Assembly (NCBI GenBank): GCA_902767195.1
Contig: CACXGS010000314.1
Span: forward strand, 1-12,582
Direction: 5' to 3'
DNA: 12,582 bases
Source: an uncultured Lachnospiraceae bacterium
Lineage (GTDB): Bacteria; Bacillota_A; Clostridia; Lachnospirales; Lachnospiraceae
Part shown: positions 8,276 to 12,582 of the stretch, one piece after another
Layout: each line of letters opens with the position of its first letter
How positions within the stretch are numbered: position 1 is the stretch's first letter
Notes under the pieces: generated by a model
Seen by the model: the letters and a program-made list of their open reading frames with translations, nothing else
What the model was told of the DNA's origin: nothing
Database searches by the model: none
Program-made: the position numbers and the translations under genes

Positions 8276-9541
8276 CTAATACTCCTCCCTGAATTCCGCC
8301 AGGGATTTGATTTCCCGGTTCCCTTTTATAAAATCATGGACAATCACCTGATCCCCTGACAGAATCAGAAGGCAATCGGCCCCCATACCCTTCACATAGT
8401 CCTGATAATCCTGATCATTATTTTCCCCACAACGGCACAGGAGCTCCGTCCTGATCCCCCTTCGGCGGAGGTCTTTTGCAAGACGGATCGCCGTTTCCCG
8501 TTTCTCATGGTCATAGAGCAGGGAAGTATATCCGTAATCCCGGATAGATATGGGTATATCCTGTCTGGACAGGGCCGCCATCAGCTCATCCACCAGGATC
8601 GTAAAACCTATCGCCGGCGCGGATTTCCCGAAAAGGGCCAGCAGGTTATCATAACGGCCGCCCTTTCCGATGGCATCTCCGGTCCCGTAGGTATAACCCT
8701 GGAAAATGATACCTGTATAATAATCATAGTGATTGACCATACCCAGGTCAAAGCGGACGTACCGCTCATAACCGTACATACAGAGGACCTCGTAAACTTC
8801 CCTGAGACGGGCAATCGCATTCCTGCAGCCATCTCCCACAGAAAGCTCACAGGCCCGGTCAAGCATAGACACATCTCCAAAAAGCTCATGGTAATGAAGA
8901 AGGAGCTTCCGGTAGGGCTCATCCATTTTCACATCATTTAAAAGAAGCTCCATAGCCAGGGAATTCCTGTTTTCGATATTCTCATGAATCTTATCCCGGA
9001 CCCCTTCATCCACAGGCAATCCTTCAATCACCGACCGGTAAAAACCCGCTTCACAGATATCCACACAGAACTCATTAAGACCAGCCTCCAGAAAACACTC
9101 GATCATCATAACAATAGCTTCGGCATCTCCCTCCGGGCTGTTATCATTAATGTATTCCGCACCAAGCTCTCTCTTCTCCGTCAGTTTCCCCTGATAGCCT
9201 TCATGGTTGATAAAAGTCCTGCCCTCATAAGAAAGACGGATCGGATAGTGACAGTCACTGTAATATTTAGCCACACTCCGGGCAACAGACGGAGTCATAT
9301 CCGGCCGCAGCACCAGCGTATTGTTGTTGCGGTCAAAAAACTTAAACATCTCCCTGGAACTAACCGTCCCTGTATCACTATTGAAGATGTCAAAGAATTC
9401 AAAAATCGGGGTGGTGATATCCTGATAACCGTAAAGGTTAAGAACACGGTGCAGTCTACCCATCACCGCGTCTCTCTTCTTCCACTCCGAGCTGTAAATA
9501 TCCCGGACTCCCTGTGGTGTGTGAAGCAGCTTTTCAATCAT
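8276..9541 (-). CDS. hisZ: ATP phosphoribosyltransferase regulatory subunit HisZ, 421 aa
   Basis: A catalytically dead relative of histidyl-tRNA synthetase that joins short HisG and carries the histidine-sensing site. Seen: class II synthetase motif-2-like region GRTFINHEGYQGKLTEKRELGAEYI (107-131), RPDMTPSVARSVAKYY (about 79-94) where true HisRS has RPEGT, and IGKGGRYDNLLALFG with APAIGFTI near the end. The RPDMT form and the pairing with a short HisG argue for HisZ over HisS. I chose ATG at 9539-9541 because AGGAGG lies 10 bases upstream; a TTG three codons earlier sits only one base from that site. First gene of the his operon, with a promoter just upstream. Confidence 0.95.
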   Translation of the reverse strand: MIEKLLHTPQGVRDIYSSEWKKRDAVMGRLHRVLNLYGYQDITTPIFEFFDIFNSDTGTVSSREMFKFFDRNNNTLVLRPDMTPSVARSVAKYYSDCHYPIRLSYEGRTFINHEGYQGKLTEKRELGAEYINDNSPEGDAEAIVMMIECFLEAGLNEFCVDICEAGFYRSVIEGLPVDEGVRDKIHENIENRNSLAMELLLNDVKMDEPYRKLLLHYHELFGDVSMLDRACELSVGDGCRNAIARLREVYEVLCMYGYERYVRFDLGMVNHYDYYTGIIFQGYTYGTGDAIGKGGRYDNLLALFGKSAPAIGFTILVDELMAALSRQDIPISIRDYGYTSLLYDHEKRETAIRLAKDLRRRGIRTELLCRCGENNDQDYQDYVKGMGADCLLILSGDQVIVHDFIKGNREIKSLAEFREEY

Positions 9542-9573
9542 AATGAACAATCCTCCTGATAATACAATTAATA

Positions 9574-9603
9574 ATTATAACGTAAAATGAAGGAGAATGC
9601 CAT
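9574..9603 (-). promoter_or_regulatory. Promoter of the his operon
   Basis: TATAAT (9579-9574 on the minus strand) lies about 33 bases before the hisZ ATG. The best -35 is ATGGCA (9603-9598) with an 18-base spacer, four of six matches. The short leader leaves no room for a T-box or attenuator, so any histidine control would act on initiation or through HisZ feedback. Confidence 0.6.
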
Positions 9604-9613
9604 ATAAAGTTGC

Positions 9614-9686
9614 AAAAAAAGTGGGTGCCAGGCACCTTTACAGAAATGTTAACTACGTAACATTTCTGTAAAGGTGCCTGGCACCC
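9614..9686 (-). terminator. Terminator made of a perfect 29-bp inverted repeat, downstream of the PH-domain gene
   Basis: Positions 9623-9651 and 9658-9686 are perfect reverse complements with a 6-base loop (ACTACG). On the minus strand the stem is followed, after two bases, by seven T (9620-9614), so it can end transcription of the PH-domain gene 6 bases after its stop. On the plus strand no T run follows. Each arm itself contains the near-palindrome GGTGCC-A/T-GGCACC, so smaller hairpins are possible within each arm. Such a long perfect stem also looks like a dispersed palindromic repeat that was recruited as a terminator. Confidence 0.85.
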
Positions 9687-9692
9687 GCATCG

Positions 9693-10130
9693 TTAATTCC
9701 AATGCATCTCGTCCATATCATCAAGCTCCATGGGATCGATATGGGCGGCAGAACCATACATATCCTTTCCGACAACTTTCTTGAGTTCCCTTTCCTCCTC
9801 GATCATGTCACTGATCAGGCGTTTCACTTCATCGGGATTCTTTATATTCTGTAGTCGGATCACCGGGGTGGAACGGTCCTTGGTATTCATCTCGATGGAT
9901 CCCGTCCCGAAGATTCGCTGGCCCAGAGACCGGGTCATTGTGATGTCCATGATACGGTAGAGGAGACATTCATCCTCTCTGGAATTCAGGAAACCGGACT
10001 TAATATATATTCTCTCATTGGCTACACGGTAACTGGTAAAGCTAAGAGGAAACCACATGTGATGTTTACGGTCTGACCATATGATCTGGTCTGATTTCCT
10101 TCTTACTCTTGCATCCTGTACAGCTGACAT
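9693..10130 (-). CDS. Bacterial PH-domain protein, 145 aa, function unknown
   Basis: A small cytoplasmic protein with one bacterial PH-like domain (bPH_2/YdbS type, about residues 25-115). The recognisable pattern is FTSYRVANERIYIKSGFLNS (31-50), ECLLYRIMDITMTRSLGQRIFGTGSI (54-79), then DRSTPVIRLQNIKNPDEVKRLI (85-106). The acidic tail (about 106-143: EEERE, MELDDMDEM) is not part of the domain. No signal peptide or membrane helix is seen, unlike many family members that carry two helices before the domain. ATG at 10128-10130 follows GGGAGG at 6 bases. It is monocistronic with a strong promoter and the long hairpin terminator, and divergent from rqcH. The family has no settled function; ligand and partner are unknown. 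Confidence 0.8.
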   Translation of the reverse strand: MSAVQDARVRRKSDQIIWSDRKHHMWFPLSFTSYRVANERIYIKSGFLNSREDECLLYRIMDITMTRSLGQRIFGTGSIEMNTKDRSTPVIRLQNIKNPDEVKRLISDMIEEERELKKVVGKDMYGSAAHIDPMELDDMDEMHWN

Positions 10131-10176
10131 GATGATCCTCCCTTCAAATTACTTATCTGAAATGATTTTCAGGCGT

Positions 10177-10205
10177 ATTATATCACAGGTTGACATCCGG
10201 GTCAA
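10177..10205 (-). promoter_or_regulatory. Promoter of the PH-domain gene with an overlapping TTGAC-N6-GTCAA dyad
   Basis: On the minus strand TTGACC (10205-10200), a 17-base spacer and TATAAT (10182-10177) preceded by TG-N give a near-ideal promoter. The -35 box forms one half of a perfect dyad, TTGAC-N6-GTCAA, at 10190-10205, the same pattern as at 974-989. A further hairpin, CTGAAA-TGAT-TTTCAG, lies at 10157-10172 around the expected start of transcription. Confidence 0.75.
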
Positions 10206-10281
10206 AAGTTCCGTCCCTGTCTCCTCTGATATCTTCTATCATTGTAAATGTGTGGTTTCAGATGGAAATGATAACTATCTC

Positions 10282-10310
10282 TTTACATTTTCACCGATAT
10301 AGATTATTGT
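10282..10310 (+). promoter_or_regulatory. Promoter of rqcH
   Basis: TTTACA (10282-10287), a 17-base spacer and TATTGT (10305-10310) lie 40 bases before the rqcH start. The 220-base gap between 10130 and 10351 holds only the two divergent promoters and short inverted repeats (ATCTGAAA at 10155, TTTCAGAT at 10256). Confidence 0.6.
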
Positions 10311-10350
10311 ATCGTTACAAATTCAATCTACAGGAAACGAGGAAATAATC

Positions 10351-12102
10351 ATGGCATTTGACGGTATTGTCATAGCAAATATAGTACATGATATGAGAAG
10401 GCTTCTGACAGGAGGCCGGATCTATAAGATCTACCAGCCGGAGAATGATGAGCTTCTTCTGGTGATAAAGAATCAGAAAGAAACCTATCGTCTTCAGATC
10501 TCTGCCGGGGCCAGTCTGCCCCTGATCCGCTTTGTTCAGGATAATAAAAAGAATCCTCTGACTGCCCCTAATTTCTGCATGCTTCTTCGAAAACACATCG
10601 GAAACGGCAGGATTCTGGAGGTCGCCCAGCCACGTATGGAGCGAATCGTGGAAATGACCATCGAACATCTGGACGAGATGGGCGATGTGCGCAGAAAAAA
10701 ACTGGTAACAGAGATCATGGGAAAACACAGTAATATTATCTTTTTGGATGAGGAAGACACGATTATTGACAGCATCAAGCATATCTCTGCCCAGATCAGC
10801 TCCGTGAGGGAGGTTCTTCCCGGGAGAAGCTATGTGGCTCCACCCGACCAGGGGAAAATCGCTCTTGCCGACCTGAGTCTTTCCTGGGCACAGGAAACTC
10901 TTTTTAAGAAAGCGCTGCCGGTCCGAAAAGCGATTTACACCGGCATTGCCGGCATCAGCCCTCTCTTTGCCGGAGAACTCTGTTACCGGGCCGGTCTTGA
11001 TGCCGATGCGTCCGCCGCTTCCCTGACGGATCAGGATCGGTCTGCCCTTTACGGACAGCTCACCCTTCTCGAGCAGCAGATTGAGGAAGGCGCATTCTGC
11101 CCCAATATTGTCTATGAGGGAAAGGTCCCGAAAGAATTTGCCTCCTTCCCACTGACTATGTACAGAGATTACGTATCGAAATCCTTCGATTCTATTTCTG
11201 ATGTGCTGGCTACCTTCTATTCCGAAAGGGAAACGATTACCAGGATCCGTCAGAAATCAGTGGATCTGCGCCATGTCATACAAAACGCTCTGGAACGAAC
11301 TGCGAAAAAATATGATCTCCAGAGAAGACAGTTAAAGGATACGGAAAAAAGAGACAGTTACAGGATCTACGGGGAGCTGCTCCACACCTATGGTTACAGT
11401 GCTGAGCCGGGACAGAAAGAACTGACCTGCATCAACTATTATGACGGACAGGAGATCACCATTCCCCTTGATCCCACTCTCACTGCTCAGGAAAATGCAA
11501 AGAAATATTTTGACCGCTACGGGAAGCTGAAGAGAACCTATGAGGCCCTCACCTCTCTGGTTGAAGAGACAGCCCGGTCCCTTTCCCATCTGGAGTCCAT
11601 CAATACTTCTCTGGAGATTGCCAGAGAGGAGGAAGACCTGGCCATGATCCGCCAGGAGCTCATGGATTACGGTTATATGAAACGGCACGGACAGGCGGGA
11701 AAGAAACGCAGGACTCCAAAGAGCAAACCTCTTCATTACATATCCTCAGACGGTTTTCATATGTATGTAGGGAAAAACAATTATCAGAATGATGAGTTGT
11801 CTTTCAAGTTAGCCAACGGAAAGGACATGTGGTTCCATGCAAAAAAAATGCCCGGCTCTCACGTAATCGTGAGGCTGGGAACCGCAGACGAACTGCCGGA
11901 CCGGACATACGAAGAAGCCGCCCGACTGGCAGCATACTATTCCAGCGGACGGGACAACCCCAAGGTGGAAGTGGATTACACCAAACGGCGGCAGCTTAAG
12001 AAACCTCCCCATGCCGTGCCGGGTTATGTGATCTATCATCAGAACTGGTCCATGTCGATCGAACCGGATATCACAGGGATTGAGGAAATAACGGAAAACT
12101 GA
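10351..12102 (+). CDS. rqcH: RqcH, NFACT-family ribosome quality-control factor, 583 aa
   Basis: Homolog of eukaryotic NEMF/Rqc2 and B. subtilis RqcH, which binds stalled 50S-peptidyl-tRNA and recruits tRNA-Ala to add C-terminal alanine tails for degradation. Older annotations call it fibronectin-binding protein A. Seen: NFACT-N start MAFDGIVIANIVHDM, EIMGKHSNIIFLD (121-133), helical and coiled-coil arms (about 295-345 and 390-445) around LDPTLTAQENAKKYFDRYGKLKRT (373-396), and the NFACT-R domain (about 461-575) with SDGFHMYVGKNNYQND and KDMWFHAKKMPGSHVIV (491-507). The Asp-Arg tRNA-contact pair (D97/R98 in B. subtilis) reads Glu97-Arg98 here. Length fits the family. ATG follows GAGGAAAT. It is the only plus-strand protein gene, and no U-tract terminator is seen after its stop. 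Confidence 0.96.
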   Translation: MAFDGIVIANIVHDMRRLLTGGRIYKIYQPENDELLLVIKNQKETYRLQISAGASLPLIRFVQDNKKNPLTAPNFCMLLRKHIGNGRILEVAQPRMERIVEMTIEHLDEMGDVRRKKLVTEIMGKHSNIIFLDEEDTIIDSIKHISAQISSVREVLPGRSYVAPPDQGKIALADLSLSWAQETLFKKALPVRKAIYTGIAGISPLFAGELCYRAGLDADASAASLTDQDRSALYGQLTLLEQQIEEGAFCPNIVYEGKVPKEFASFPLTMYRDYVSKSFDSISDVLATFYSERETITRIRQKSVDLRHVIQNALERTAKKYDLQRRQLKDTEKRDSYRIYGELLHTYGYSAEPGQKELTCINYYDGQEITIPLDPTLTAQENAKKYFDRYGKLKRTYEALTSLVEETARSLSHLESINTSLEIAREEEDLAMIRQELMDYGYMKRHGQAGKKRRTPKSKPLHYISSDGFHMYVGKNNYQNDELSFKLANGKDMWFHAKKMPGSHVIVRLGTADELPDRTYEEAARLAAYYSSGRDNPKVEVDYTKRRQLKKPPHAVPGYVIYHQNWSMSIEPDITGIEEITEN

Positions 12103-12108
12103 CATTCC

Positions 12109-12130
12109 GGGGCAGCCACGCTGATACCCC
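12109..12130. other. Hairpin between the rqcH stop and RNA element A
   Basis: GGGGCAGC (12109-12116), loop CAC, GCTG (12120-12123), a 3-base bulge, then CCCC (12127-12130). Neither strand has a proper T run after it, so it is at best a weak terminator for rqcH. Its CCCC overlaps the strand that closes the outer helix of RNA element A, so the two pairings exclude each other. Confidence 0.55.
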
Positions 12131-12325
12131 CAATCGACAGACAACCGGTTCCGTCGCAGAGGCGTTGCCCACTCCCGGTAAGCTATCTGCCTGCTACGAC
12201 TAAGGCGGCTGAGGCATTCACGAAGGATTTGTTCTTACCTCAGCCGCCAAGTCTTTGCGGCAGAGGATCTTACCTCTGTTCCAGCAAAGCCTCTGCTTAC
12301 GGAATCCGGTTGCCGCCGACTGGGG
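12128..12325 (-). ncRNA. Candidate structured RNA element A, complete, about 200 nt
   Basis: Nested helices, given by position: P1 12128-12136 with 12317-12325 (one mismatch); P2 12142-12153 with 12300-12312 (one bulge); P3 12156-12163 with 12289-12296; P4 12177-12182 with 12269-12274; P5 12186-12191 with 12259-12264; a GAC/GTC pair at 12198 and 12251; P6 12204-12214 with 12238-12248, capped by a 23-base loop. Internal loops hold sequence shared with copy B (12162-12173, 12216-12233, 12274-12291). No open frame fits. Strand is inferred: two A-C mismatches on the plus strand (12133/12320 and 12141/12313) become G-U pairs on the minus strand, and the loops are purine-rich on that strand. No good promoter was found. 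The class is not identified; the raiA-motif RNA of Firmicutes (about this size) is one candidate to test. Confidence 0.7.
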
Positions 12326-12411
12326 TAAACAGCCTCCGGTTCAAATCCTTTTTTGCAACTACCCAATAAAGATCTCTTCAGGGTTGGCGTGGAGATAGTG
12401 TTTGGTTGCAT
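12326..12411. other. Spacer between RNA elements A and B; no gene seen
   Basis: The 86-base stretch holds a run of six T (12349-12354) and a possible hairpin (TGCAAC at 12354-12359 with GTTGCA at 12405-12410, and ATCTC at 12372-12376 with GAGAT at 12392-12396 inside it). If A is on minus and B on plus, divergent promoters should be here, but I see no convincing -35/-10 pair on either strand. Confidence 0.5.
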
Positions 12412-12582
12412 TACCTACCAGTAGACAGACAGTTGGGTTTCCGAAAGCGAAGGCTTTGCAGGAACAGAGCCGAGATCCACTGCTTACGTAGACAAGGGTT
12501 CCGGGATATAAACAAATCGTTCGTGAATATCCCGGAACCCTATGTCGTAGTTAGCAGTTAGCTCGGCGGTAGTGGGCAACGC
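12412..12582 (+). ncRNA. Candidate structured RNA element B, inverted relative of A, cut by window end
   Basis: Read on the plus strand it carries the same order of parts as A read on the minus strand. P2 5' strand is at about 12430-12443 and P3 5' strand GCGAAGGC at 12447-12454. The shared block GGCTTTGC-N-GGAACAGAG follows at 12452-12469. P4 pairs 12469-12474 with 12562-12567, and P5 pairs 12479-12484 with 12553-12558. P6 pairs 12491-12509 with 12527-12546, with one bulged A, and is capped by a loop containing ACAAATC-N-TTCGTGAA. The shared block AGTGGGCAACGC (12571-12582) comes last. The 3' strands of P3, P2 and P1 lie beyond the window. Paired segments differ from A yet still pair, and loops are conserved, as expected for a structured RNA. 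Confidence 0.68.

Noticed and set aside
9542..9613. T-box or attenuator in front of the his operon
   Set aside because: The -10 box is only about 33 bases from the hisZ start, too short for such a leader, and the large hairpin upstream of the promoter serves the previous gene.
12258..12278. Local hairpin CAGAGG-ATCTTA-CCTCTG in RNA element A
   Set aside because: It is not preserved in copy B, and it competes with P4 and P5, whose pairings are supported by compensatory changes.
12331..12360. tRNA-like T-arm string GGTTCAAATCC
   Set aside because: Only two stem pairs form around the loop, and no acceptor, D or anticodon arm fits in the right places on this strand.
12126..12582. Group II intron or CRISPR array in the 3' region
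   Set aside because: No GTGYG intron start, domain V or reverse transcriptase is seen, and the two copies are inverted rather than evenly spaced direct repeats.

Overview
The window looks like the chromosome of a Gram-positive anaerobe of the Clostridia, most likely a Lachnospiraceae-type bacterium. The pointers are GGAGG-type ribosome binding sites before nearly every gene, sigma-A promoters of the TTGACN-17-TATAAT kind, a short-form HisG paired with HisZ, a clostridial-type RqcH, and a HisIE carrying an extra TIM-barrel-like domain. No phage, transposase or plasmid genes were seen. The species is inference.

Layout: the first 10 kb is almost all on the minus strand. Reading in the direction of transcription (right to left) there is a PH-domain protein (10130-9693) ending in a very long hairpin terminator. 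The histidine cluster hisZ-hisG-hisD-hisB-hisIE (9541-4387) follows, then an unlisted 47-residue membrane peptide (4319-4176), alaS (4095-1456), rpsU (1337-1161) with its own promoter and terminator, and dhaK (908 to the left edge, cut) behind its own promoter. On the plus strand, rqcH (10351-12102) is divergent from the PH-domain gene.

The last 480 bases hold no protein gene. They contain two related, inverted copies of an element of about 200 nt that reads as a structured RNA. The copies share blocks of conserved sequence, while the helices between those blocks differ in sequence and still pair. Copy A (about 12128-12325) is complete; copy B (about 12412 onward) is cut by the window end. 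This is the strongest candidate for something new in the window. I cannot assign it to a known RNA class with confidence.

How the genes work together: hisZ/hisG/hisD/hisB/hisIE supply five proteins of histidine synthesis (steps 1-3, 7, 9 and 10), but hisA, hisF, hisH, hisC and the phosphatase are not here. AlaRS charges tRNA-Ala, the substrate that RqcH uses for C-terminal tailing of stalled nascent chains, although the two genes are separated by the his cluster and lie on opposite strands. rpsU is a small-subunit ribosomal protein. DhaK belongs to PTS-dependent dihydroxyacetone phosphorylation and is unrelated to the rest.
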